A stretch of DNA of 64,000 nucleotides, from positions 2,038,001 through 2,102,000 of the forward strand of contig NZ_VULY01000018.1 of assembly GCF_009696485.1 (NCBI RefSeq), in the 5' to 3' direction. A program made the translations under genes and the position numbers. The notes beneath the pieces were generated by a model. That model did not search any database and was not told where the DNA came from. It saw only the letters and a list, made by a program, of their open reading frames with translations. Positions 1 to 9,800 of the stretch are shown one piece after another. Every line of letters starts with the position of its first letter. The stretch's first letter is position 1. This DNA comes from Suipraeoptans intestinalis (GTDB taxonomy: Bacteria > Bacillota > Clostridia > Lachnospirales > Lachnospiraceae).

Positions 1-276
1 GAAGCACCAAAGCAGGAAGTAGTAAAAGAAGAACCTGTTAAGGAAGAAGTAAAGCCTGAGAAAAAGGAAGAAAAGAGTAATTTAGGAACCTATATTATCT
101 TGCTTCTTGTTGTAGGTGGAGCATTAGGAGCAGGTTACTACTTTAAGATTGTAAAAAAGAAAGAAGATAAGGAGCTTGAAGCCTTAGAGGAAGAAGATGA
201 TGATTTCTTTTCTGAAGCTGAAAGCGAAGAAGAAACAAATGATGTAGATGAAGTAGAAGCAGAAGATGAAAAGTAA
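1..276 (+). CDS. C-terminal part of a DUF4366/CD1107-like mobile-element membrane protein
   Basis: The window opens inside this gene; 91 codons remain before the TAA at 274-276. The visible part is a Glu/Lys-rich stretch (residues 1-27), one hydrophobic segment (about 29-48) flanked by lysines, and a very acidic tail. This layout, directly before a topoisomerase III gene, is what the DUF4366 (CD1107-like) proteins of Tn1549-type conjugative elements show, so I assign it by layout and position rather than by a catalytic motif. It probably sits in the membrane with the acidic tail inside the cell. The role is unknown. The start lies outside the window. Confidence 0.6.
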   Translation, partial: EAPKQEVVKEEPVKEEVKPEKKEEKSNLGTYIILLLVVGGALGAGYYFKIVKKKEDKELEALEEEDDDFFSEAESEEETNDVDEVEAEDEK

Positions 277-315
277 TGCTGCACCGAAAATAATACAGTA
301 TTTGGTGCAAATGCA

Positions 316-345
316 GGGCGGGAGAGTAATATCTTTCGCCCTTTT
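316..345 (+). terminator. Hairpin with short U-run between the DUF4366-like gene and topB
   Basis: GGGCGGGAGA (316-325) pairs with TCTTTCGCCC (332-341) through ten pairs, two of them G-U, around the loop GTAATA, and TTTT follows. It lies in the 97-base gap before topB and ends 12 bases before that gene's ribosome site. It could act as a weak terminator or attenuator that lowers read-through into topB. Confidence 0.5.
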
Positions 346-373
346 CATATTGAAAACAGGAGGAAGTACAGAA

Positions 374-2080
374 ATGAAGTTAGTTATTGCAGAAAAGCCA
401 AGTGTTGCAATCTCCATTGCAAAAGTTATTGGAGCAACGAAAAAGAAAGACGGATATTATGAGGGAAACGGCTACAAAGTATCCTGGTGCGTAGGACACC
501 TGATTCAGATGGCAAATCCGGACAGCTATGATGAGAAGTATGCAAAATGGAATATGGCTGATTTACCAATTATTCCAAAGGACTATAAGTATGAAGTGGC
601 AAAGTCAACCAAGAAACAATTTACGATTCTTAAAAAGCTGATGAATGATAAAGAGAGTGATACGGTTATCAATGCTTGTGATGCAGGAAGAGAAGGAGAG
701 AGTATTTTTAGACTTGTATATAATCAAGTGAATTGTAAAAAGAAGATGAAACGCCTTTGGATTTCATCTATGGAGGATAGTGCCATTAAAGAGGGTTTTG
801 ATAATCTAAAAGACGGAGAGGACTATGACAATCTCTTTGAATCGGCACAGGCAAGAGCCATTGCGGATTGGTTAGTCGGAATGAACATCAGTAGGCTCTA
901 TTCTTGCCTATATAAGCAAAATTATTCGGTTGGCAGAGTGCAGACACCGACTCTTGCCATGATTGTAAAAAGAGATGATGAGATAGCTAATTTCAGGAAA
1001 GAGAAATACTATACAGTGGAGCTATCTATGGGTGGTTTTACACTATCAACGGATAGAATTGATGATGAAATCGCAGCAGAGCAGCTCTTAAATTTAGTAG
1101 GCGATAAGATTGAAATCACTGATGTTATTCAAAAAGAAAAGATTACTAAACCTGATTTACCTTTTGACCTTACAACACTTCAAAGGGAGTGCAATAAATA
1201 TTTTGGATATAGTGCCAAGCAGACACTTGACTATGCACAAAGCCTGTATGAAAAGAAACTGATTACTTATCCAAGAACAGACAGCAGGTGTTTAACAGAG
1301 GATATGATTGTGAGTACGGTCAATAACATTTTGGGCAAAAATGACTTTGATACAGGGCGTATCAAGACGGTATTTAACTCTAAAAAGGTTACGGATCACC
1401 ACGCTATTATTCCGACAATCAGTTCATTAAAAGAAGATGTTTCAGAGCTTCCTCTAAGCGAAGCTAAAGTTTACTTTCTTATATCCGATAAATTTCACGC
1501 AAGTGTAGGTTATCCACTCATTGAAAATACAACAAAGATTGTAGCTTCATTTGACGGTTTTGAGTTTACAAGTTCAGGCAAGGTTATTAAAGATGAGGGA
1601 TTTAGCAAGTATTTGAAAGAATATATGACTAAAAAGAATGAGGATACAGTGCTTCCGGATATAAGTGTAGGGGGTATACTTGCTATTGAAAGTAAGGACG
1701 TTAAAGAAAAATATACAACACCTCCGAAACACTTTACTGAAGATACTCTCTTAAAGTCTATGGAGATTGCAGGAAATGAAGCCTTAGAAAAAGGTGTAGA
1801 GGTGGAAAGAAAAGGACTTGGCACTCCGGCAACAAGGGCAGGAATTATCGAAAATCTAATCTTTAAAGGATTTGTAGAAAGAGATAAGAAAAATCTTATA
1901 GCCACTCATAAAGGAATTAGCCTTGTAACGATTGTATCCGGTACATTTAAGTCGGCAGAAACGACAGCAAAATGGGAAATGGAATTATCCGATATTGCTC
2001 AAGGGAAATCTTCAAAGGAAGAATTTTTAGAAGCGATTGAAAATGAGATAAAAGAAGCGGTTTCAACTTATAGTAAGTAA
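374..2080 (+). CDS. topB: DNA topoisomerase III (type IA), conjugative-element type
   Basis: 568 residues. Type IA topoisomerases cut one DNA strand through a tyrosine and separate linked DNA; element-borne copies are thought to help processing during transfer. A Toprim domain opens the protein (VIAEKPSVA, residues 4-12; DAGREGE, 103-109). YSVGRVQTPTL is at 184-194 and the catalytic tyrosine is Tyr299 in LITYPRTDSR. No C-terminal zinc fingers are seen, as is usual for TopB. I chose the ATG at 374 because AGGAGGAAG lies at 358-366 and the protein then begins at the conserved MKLVIAEKPS; an in-frame ATG at 266 would add 36 unrelated residues and overlap the gene before it. Confidence 0.95.
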   Translation: MKLVIAEKPSVAISIAKVIGATKKKDGYYEGNGYKVSWCVGHLIQMANPDSYDEKYAKWNMADLPIIPKDYKYEVAKSTKKQFTILKKLMNDKESDTVINACDAGREGESIFRLVYNQVNCKKKMKRLWISSMEDSAIKEGFDNLKDGEDYDNLFESAQARAIADWLVGMNISRLYSCLYKQNYSVGRVQTPTLAMIVKRDDEIANFRKEKYYTVELSMGGFTLSTDRIDDEIAAEQLLNLVGDKIEITDVIQKEKITKPDLPFDLTTLQRECNKYFGYSAKQTLDYAQSLYEKKLITYPRTDSRCLTEDMIVSTVNNILGKNDFDTGRIKTVFNSKKVTDHHAIIPTISSLKEDVSELPLSEAKVYFLISDKFHASVGYPLIENTTKIVASFDGFEFTSSGKVIKDEGFSKYLKEYMTKKNEDTVLPDISVGGILAIESKDVKEKYTTPPKHFTEDTLLKSMEIAGNEALEKGVEVERKGLGTPATRAGIIENLIFKGFVERDKKNLIATHKGISLVTIVSGTFKSAETTAKWEMELSDIAQGKSSKEEFLEAIENEIKEAVSTYSK

Positions 2081-2163
2081 GATGACACTAATTTCAGAGT
2101 GGAAAAAATATCCTAAAAGTGCTATAATCTTTTGTAGGAAAAGTAGGGCGAAAGGAAGTAAGT

Positions 2164-2343
2164 ATGAAAGATATATTTATGGATACCGCAAAAGTTATGG
2201 CAAAAGGACAGGTTACTATTCCGAAAAGGATAAGGGAACTTTTGAATTTAGAAAATGGAGACTATGTTACTTTTGTGGTTAATAAAGATAAAGTTGAAAT
2301 TCAAAATTCCAAAGTTTTTATCGAAGAAAACATTAAGAAGTAA
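2164..2343 (+). CDS. Small AbrB/MazE/SpoVT-family DNA-binding protein
   Basis: 59 residues with a clear SpoVT/AbrB swapped-hairpin signature: AKGQVTIPKRIRELLNL (13-29) followed by GD. Such proteins dimerise and bind DNA as antitoxins or transition-state regulators. AGGAAG at 2154-2159 gives a good ribosome site. A 66-codon ORF in another frame (2082-2282) covers most of this gene, so automated calling could miss it. It ends 18 bases before the AlbA-domain gene, so the two are probably co-transcribed; no toxin gene is next to it. It may regulate this operon or act as a stand-alone AbrB protein. The product class is sure, the target is not. Confidence 0.85.
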   Translation: MKDIFMDTAKVMAKGQVTIPKRIRELLNLENGDYVTFVVNKDKVEIQNSKVFIEENIKK

Positions 2344-2361
2344 AGGTGGTGAAATGACTAT

Positions 2362-3780
2362 ATGACGATAGATGAAATAAAGAAGTTAATTCAAGTCGGA
2401 GAAAAGATAGATGTCGAATTTAAAGAATCAAAAAATGCTTTAACCAAAGATGTCTTTGATACGGTATGCTCTTTCAATAATAGAAATGGCGGACATATTT
2501 TACTTGGTGTAAATGATAAAAGAGAGATCGTTGGTGTTAGTGAAGATAAAGTAGATAAAGTGATTAAGGAATTTACTACGGCAATCAACAATCCGCAAAA
2601 GATGTATCCACCACTTTATTTGCTTCCTGAAGTCTTTGATATAGATGAGAAAAAAGTAATTTACATCAGAGTGCCGGAAGGCTATCAGGTGTGCAGACAT
2701 AACGGCAGAATTTGGGACAGGTCTTATGAAGGAGACATCAATATCACAGATCATTCTGAACTTGTATATAAGTTATATGCAAGAAAACAAGGAAGCTATT
2801 TTGTAAATAAAGTATATCCGAATCTTGATATTGATTTTCTTGATGCTTCTGTCATTGATAAGGCTAAGAAAATGGCTGTTTCCCGAAATAAAAATCATGT
2901 TTGGGAGAATATGAGTAATGAGGAGCTTCTTAGAAGTGCAAATCTCATTCTGACAGATCCGGAAACAAAGCGTGAAGGAATTACATTAGCTGCTATTTTG
3001 TTATTTGGAAAAGACAACTCTATTATGTCCGTTCTTCCACAGCATAAAACTGATGCGATATTTAGAGTTGAAAACAAGGATAGATATGACGATAGAGATG
3101 TTGTCATAACAAATCTGATTGATAGCTATGACAGACTTATAGAATTTGGACAGAAGCATTTGAATGATTTATTTGTCTTGGACGGAATTGTAAATGTCAA
3201 CGCAAGAGATAGGATACTCAGAGAAATAGTTTCCAATACATTGGCTCATAGAGATTATTCAAGTGGTTTTCCTGCAAAGATGATTATTGACGATCAGAGG
3301 ATTACGGTTGAAAACAGCAACTTGGCTCATGGAATGGGAGCTTTAGATTTACAGAAGTTTGAGCCATTTCCCAAGAATCCTGCTATATCAAAGGTGTTTA
3401 GAGAAATAGGTCTTGCGGATGAACTTGGTTCAGGAATGCGAAATACCTACAAGTACACACAGCTTTATTCAGGAGAAAACCCGCTATTTGAGGAGGGGGA
3501 TATATTCAGGACGATTATTCCTCTAAAGAAGATAGCGACACAAAAAGTTGGTGGAGGGAATGTCCCTCGAAATGTCCCTCAAGATGTCTCTCGAATGTCC
3601 CTCGAAGAAATTGAAAACATAATCAAAGATATGATTAAAGGGGACAATAGAGTGAGCCGTAAAGATATAGCTATGGTATTAGGCGTTAGTGAAAAAACCA
3701 TTACAAGATATATAAAAGACATTCCTAATATTAAGTATGTTGGTAAAGGGAAAAATGGTCATTGGGAACTGAATGAATAG
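2362..3780 (+). CDS. AlbA_2-domain ATP-binding transcriptional regulator-like protein
   Basis: 472 residues. The N-terminal AlbA_2 (Schlafen-like) domain shows EFKESKNAL (about 19-27) and NGGHILLGV. A GHKL-type ATPase region follows with REIVSNTLAHRDY. The C-terminus is a winged-helix segment (SRKDIAMVLGVSEKTITRYI). Proteins of this build are common in mobile elements and are usually called putative DNA-binding or ATP-binding proteins; none of their targets is known to me. The ATG at 2362 follows GGTGG (2345-2349) by 12 bases, a rather long spacing. Between the ATPase and HTH parts (3560-3603) the DNA carries four copies of ATGTCCCTC or ATGTCTCTC spaced 12, 12 and 11 bases. The AbrB-like gene precedes it and a strong terminator follows. 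Confidence 0.85.
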   Translation: MTIDEIKKLIQVGEKIDVEFKESKNALTKDVFDTVCSFNNRNGGHILLGVNDKREIVGVSEDKVDKVIKEFTTAINNPQKMYPPLYLLPEVFDIDEKKVIYIRVPEGYQVCRHNGRIWDRSYEGDINITDHSELVYKLYARKQGSYFVNKVYPNLDIDFLDASVIDKAKKMAVSRNKNHVWENMSNEELLRSANLILTDPETKREGITLAAILLFGKDNSIMSVLPQHKTDAIFRVENKDRYDDRDVVITNLIDSYDRLIEFGQKHLNDLFVLDGIVNVNARDRILREIVSNTLAHRDYSSGFPAKMIIDDQRITVENSNLAHGMGALDLQKFEPFPKNPAISKVFREIGLADELGSGMRNTYKYTQLYSGENPLFEEGDIFRTIIPLKKIATQKVGGGNVPRNVPQDVSRMSLEEIENIIKDMIKGDNRVSRKDIAMVLGVSEKTITRYIKDIPNIKYVGKGKNGHWELNE

Positions 3781-3805
3781 AATTAAGTTGCAATACACAG
3801 AATTT

Positions 3806-3840
3806 AAAGGTGATTAGAGTAAAATCTAACCACCTTTTTT
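3806..3840 (+). terminator. Rho-independent terminator after the AlbA-domain gene
   Basis: AAAGGTGATTAGA (3806-3818) pairs with TCTAACCACCTTT (3825-3837) around GTAAAA, with one G-U pair, and the T-run reaches 3840. The stem lies 14 bases before the ribosome site of the giant gene, so that gene either has its own promoter or depends on read-through. Confidence 0.8.
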
Positions 3841-3865
3841 GTTTGGAAAAAAGAAGGAGGTAAAA

Positions 3866-6800
3866 ATGCGAATAAATGATTTTCATAACATTTTGGAGCT
3901 TGTAAAACAAGATGTTTTGCGAAGTGAAGCAGAATATCTAAAGTTCCTAAAGGTTGTCGGAAACAATCAGAGATATGACTTTAGAAGTCAGTTAAGTATC
4001 TATGATAGAAATCCTGAAGCGACAGCCTGTGCCAAGTTCGACTATTGGAGGGAACGATTTAACCGTACCGTTATGAGAGGTCAAAAGGGTATCCCAATTT
4101 TGGAGGACTACGGCACATACAAAAAAGTGGACTATATCTTTGATATAGGTCAGACGGTTTCAAGAAACAGGGATGTCAATGAAGTAAATCTTTGGAGATT
4201 TGATAAAGAAGCTCATAGGGATGTCTTAAAGGAAATGATAGTAAGTGAAGGTTATGAGGAAAGTGAAAGCATCTTAGAAAATATCTTTTCTTTAAGCAGA
4301 CTTTATGGTGATGAAAAGATAGACAGCCTTATGAATGAGCTTAGAATAGCAGATGAAGATAGAATATCTTTTACTAAATTTGTGAGGGACTCAGTGGGTT
4401 ATGCAGTAGCTTCAAGGTTTAAGGTAGACTATCCTGTGGATAATGAGCTTCTAAAGGAAAACTTTGCAAAGCTTGATAGAATTTCCCTTATGAGCTTAGG
4501 CGAAACCGTATCGGATATTAGCGGAAAGATTATTGATGAAACCATTCAGAAAAGCAAAGAACTGGAGCTTCAAAAAGAAGTTTTAAGAGGAAAAGAAGCA
4601 GGATATAATAGGATTAAGGAAGAATTAGAGGAGGTAGAAGAAAATGTACTTCGACGAGATGATCAGAAAAGAAATGAAAGCGGGCGAGTTCTCCGAAATG
4701 GAGAGTACGGACGAGATAATAGAGAAAATCAGGGAGAATACGCTAAACAGCTTGGAGGAACAGACGGACTTCATAAGGGAGTATCCGAATCCGACCTACG
4801 CAGTAATGAGGCTGGATTACCTTTCACTGAGCGAGGAACAGAGCCGCTTCGAGATGTTGGTAGATCTATACAAGGAGAAGAAGCTAATAGGACACCTGAT
4901 AGATATTCAGAAACAGGCAATAGAATTTATGAGAACGGAGAAGGCGAAATTGATGGCAGCTTGGAAGATAGAGGACGAGAACAATCCACAGTATGGGGCG
5001 ATGATTTCAGCTCTGAAGGAAATGACAATCAAGGAAGTAGTGGAAATTTAAAAGATAATACTAATGTAGAGTTAAAAGAAGCTGAAAAGGCTTCTTTTTC
5101 TTTGCCCGAAAATTTTTATGGACAGATGAGGCTTACTATTCCTCTTAATCAGAAAGACATAGACACTATCCTTATTAACGGAGGAAACCATGATGGTGGT
5201 AGGCTTCCTCTTATAGCAGAGTTTTCTAAAGGAAAAAGTAATGGAGAATTGGGAGAATACCTCAAAGATACATTTAAAGGAGGAAATGGATTTTACATTG
5301 ATGAAAGAGAGGTATCTTCCTGGTATTCGGATAAAGGCATTCACTTATCTTACGGAACATCTGCAAGAGAAGATGATACGCAAATTTTAAGCTGGAGTAA
5401 TGCAGCAAGCAGGATAAATGAGCTTTTGGAAACCGGAGAGTTTGCCACAAATGTAGAACTTTCAGAATCCCTTGATTATGAAAGGGACAGAATTTCAGAA
5501 TCCCTATGGTATCTAACGCATGATTTAAGTGAAGAAGGGAAAGGGCAAGGATATTTCAGCTCTTTTGAAAGGGGTGGTGGCTTTCCGGAAGAAACGAAAA
5601 GACTATCTGAAGCATTAAAAAATCCTGAATACCTAAAGGAAACAATCAAAGAATACGGCAGGTTTTTAGCAGGATATAAAGAAAACAGAGATATACTAAG
5701 GTTTCATTACCATAAGGTGAATAGCCTTTATAAAAGATTGCAGGAGCTTGAGCTGCCACGAAAGGAATATAGCACCAATCTGATAGAGCTTCCTAAAATA
5801 AAACCATTTATTACAGAAGATGAAGTCAAAGCTACTATTTCAAGAGGAAGCGGAATAGATAAGGGAAAAGAGCGAATTACAAAATTTTTCAAGGAAAATC
5901 ATACGCTTCAAGAAAAAGCTCACTTCTTAAAAGATGAGTATGGCATCGGTGGTAGAAGTCATGCAGTATCAGGTGCAATGGGAAGTGATGAATGGCACGA
6001 TGCAAAGGGACTTAAATTGCAAAAGAAAGATTGCAGTAATGTGTTTCTTACTTGGTCAAGTGTGGCAAAGCATATTGATGAGCTGCTTTTTAAAAATCTG
6101 TATGAAGAAAAGAAAATAGAAAGTAAGGCAGAGATAGAAAAAGCAAAAGCACCACAATATTATTCTAAAGATGATCCTGAAAATCTAATGACCGATGAAA
6201 TGCTTGAAAGAGTCCCTGAGCTTTATTCACAGGAGGATGTAGCATTAGCGGATAAAGAGGTTCATGCAGCATATATCATACCTTTTCGTTCAAACTGGAC
6301 TTGGTATATGACGGAATATGACAGGGAAAGCGATGATGCCTTTGGACTTGTGTTAGGATTTGAGCCTGAATGGGGATATTTCAATCTTGAAGAATTAAAG
6401 GAGTTAAATGCCCAGAGGCTAATTTTAGAAGATTTTCCAAAGACCTTTAGAGAACTTAAAGATACGGAACTTAAAAAGCAGATGGATGAGCAGGAGCTTC
6501 AAGCGATATTTAACGGAGAGCTTAGCTTTGAAGATAAAGAAGAACTTGAAATATCTGAAGAAGTAGAAGAAAGAGTAGCTGTAACACCTGTTCAAGGAAC
6601 GCTATTTGATTACCTCAAAGAAAGAGAAGAAGTAGAGCTTAACGAAGAAAAGGAAAGCCTTTCAGATGAATTTGCAGTTAAAGTAGGCGATACCGTCTAT
6701 TTCAACCATGAAGAATATACTGTAAGGGAGATTGCTAAAAACCAAATCACAGGAAGAAATGATTTATGGCTTGATCCGGTAAGAAGTGGAAACCATCAAA

Positions 6801-9800
6801 TACCAATTGTAGCATTTGATGATAATGAGAGCTTATTGAAGCAGATAAGTCTTGAAAGACCAAACTTTATCGTTGGAGATGAAGTTAAATACAAGGACAA
6901 AGCCTATACCATCACAAGATTTGATGATATGGGAAATAATCTAAAGACAGTAACGGTTAAGGATAATATGGAATATCTTGGCGGCATGATAACAGGCTCC
7001 GATGTCATTCCTTATCGTCTTGAAAGCGATCTTGAGAGAGTATTTGAAAATCTGACATATAAAAAGCCTGAAACTATTACTAAAGAAAGTGAAATAGAGA
7101 GAGCAGAAGTTCATAACTTCAAGATTACGGAAGAAACATTGCCTGGAAAATTATCTCCAAGTGAAAGGCTAAATAATAACCTTGAAGCAATCTCTATGCT
7201 GAGTCGCATTGAAAGTGGACAAAGAGAGCTTGACAGTACAGCACAGGAAGTTTTAGCAAGGTATGTCGGTTGGGGCGGACTGGCTGATGTGTTTGATGAG
7301 AGCAAGGAGGGACAGTGGAAAGAAGCAAGGAGCTTTCTAAAGGAAAACTTATCTCAGGCAGAATATGAAGCTGCAAGAGAATCTACCCTAACGAGCTTTT
7401 ACACACCGAAAACTGTTATTGACGGCGTATATAAGACACTTTCCGATATGGGATTTAAGAGCGGAAATATCCTTGAACCAAGTATGGGAATTGGAAACTT
7501 TATCGGGAATCTTCCTGATGAAATGCGTAGGTCAAAGTTTTTTGGCGTAGAGCTTGATTCTGTAAGCGGTCGCATAGGAAAACTCTTATACCCTGAAAGT
7601 GATATACAGATTAAGGGACTGGAAGAAACCTCCTTTTCCAATAACTTCTTTGATGCGGTTATCGGTAATGTTCCATTTGGAGAATACAAAGTAAATGACA
7701 GGGAGTATAACAAAAATAACTTCCTTATCCACGATTACTTTTTTGCAAAATCCATTGATAAGGTCAGAAACGGCGGTATTATCGCCTTTATCACATCTTC
7801 AGGAACGATGGATAAAAAAGATGAAAGTGTAAGACTCTATCTTGCAGCAAGAGCCGAATTCCTCGGTGCAATCAGACTTCCGAATGACACCTTTAAAGGC
7901 GTTGCCGGAACAGAAGTAACATCGGACATCATTTTCTTAAAGAAAAGAGATAGTATCAGAGAAAGAGATGAGGACTGGATACATCTTGCTGAAGATGAAA
8001 ATGGTCTTGTCTATAACAAATATTTTGTAGATCATCCGAAGCAGGTACTCGGCACAATGCGTGAAGTTTCAGGAAGATTTGGAAACACACTTGCGTGCCT
8101 GCCGAAAGAAAATGCCGACTTACAGGAATTACTTACAAAAGCAAGCGAAGAAATCTCTAAAGATGCAAAGTATGAAGAAATAGAGCTGCTTGATGATGAA
8201 ATCAGCACAATACCTGCCACAGATGATGTTAAGAACTTTTCCTATACCATTATTGATGATGAAGTCTATTACAGGGAAAATTCCCTGTTTGTAAAGAAAG
8301 AAGTAACAGATAAAAACAAGGAAAAGATTAAGGATTATCTTGAACTAAATGAAGCTTTAAAAGATGTCATCTATAAACAAAAAGAGGATTTTTCAGATGA
8401 AGAGGTAAAGAAATCTCAGGAAAAACTAAATGAAATCTATGACAGCTTTTCTAAGAAGCATGGATATGTCAATAACCTTTCTAATACAAGAGCCTTAAAA
8501 GAAGATAGTAACTTCCCGCTTGTTTCCTCAATAGAAATTCTTGATGAAGAAGAAAACTTTAAGGCAAAGGGAGATATTTTCAGTAAAAGAACAATCACAA
8601 AGGCAAAGACAATCGACCATGTAGAGACTTCCCTTGAAGCTCTTGTGTTATCTATGTCGGAAAAAGGTTATGTTGATTTTGAATACATGGAAAACCTGAC
8701 AGGAAAAGATAGACCAACTTTGATTGAGGATCTTAGAGGGGAAATCTATCTAAACATCAGAGAGGAACAAAACTTTTATAGACCATTATCCTTTAACCTT
8801 GAAGATGGAGATTTGCCCTTCGCCTGTGCCAATGGCAGCAATTCATATAAGTACGGCTATGTAACAAAGGATGAGTACCTAAGCGGAAATATTAGAGATA
8901 AGATTGCCATTGTAGACAGCTATCTTGCGAAGCTAAGACAGACCGAAAGAGAGTTACTTCATCTTGGCTATGCGGAAGATGGCAAAGAAAAAGAGCTGAT
9001 AAGCTATGAGATGAACCGTTTGGAATACCAAAAAGCGGAGCTTACAAAAGTTCTTCCGAAAGAACTTGAAGCAAGTGAGATAAATGTTCGTCTTGGAGCA
9101 ACTTGGATACCGATAAAAGATATTGAAAAGTTTATCTTTGAAACACTGAAAACTCCGGGCTGGGCAAGATGGGATATTAAGGTTAAATTTTCAAATCTCA
9201 CAAGCGAATGGAATATTGAGGGAAAAAGCAAAGACAGAGGAAATGACCTTGCTGAAATGACATACGGTACAAGTAGAGTAAATGCCTATAAACTGATTGA
9301 AGATGTCCTAAATCTTAAAGAAACAAAGGTATTTGACCAGATAGTAAATACTGATGGTTCAAAAACTTCTGTGCTAAATAAAAAAGAAACTTTACTTGCA
9401 GGACAAAAGCAGGAGCTTTTAAAGGAAGAATTCAAGAACTGGATATTTAACGATCAGGAAAGAAGAAACCGCCTTGTAAAACTATATAATGAGCGTTTTA
9501 ACTCGATAAGAAACAGAGAATATGACGGAAGTAACCTATCTTTTGAAGGAATGAATACGGAAATAGAGCTTAGACCTCATCAGAGAAACGCTATTGCAAG
9601 AAGTTTATACGGAGGAAATACGCTCCTTGCCCATGTGGTTGGTAGTGGAAAGACTTTTGAAATGGTAGCTTCCGCAATGGAATCTAAAAGACTTGGAATG
9701 TGTTCTAAGTCTTTATTCGTAGTACCGAATCACCTGACAGGTCAAATCGGTCGTGAGTTTATGCAGCTATATCCGTCAGCGAATATTATGGTGGCAGATA

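Noticed and set aside
2082-2282. A 66-codon plus-strand ORF after topB
   Set aside because: It has no ribosome site, and the overlapping frame at 2164-2343 encodes a clear AbrB-type protein with AGGAAG before it.
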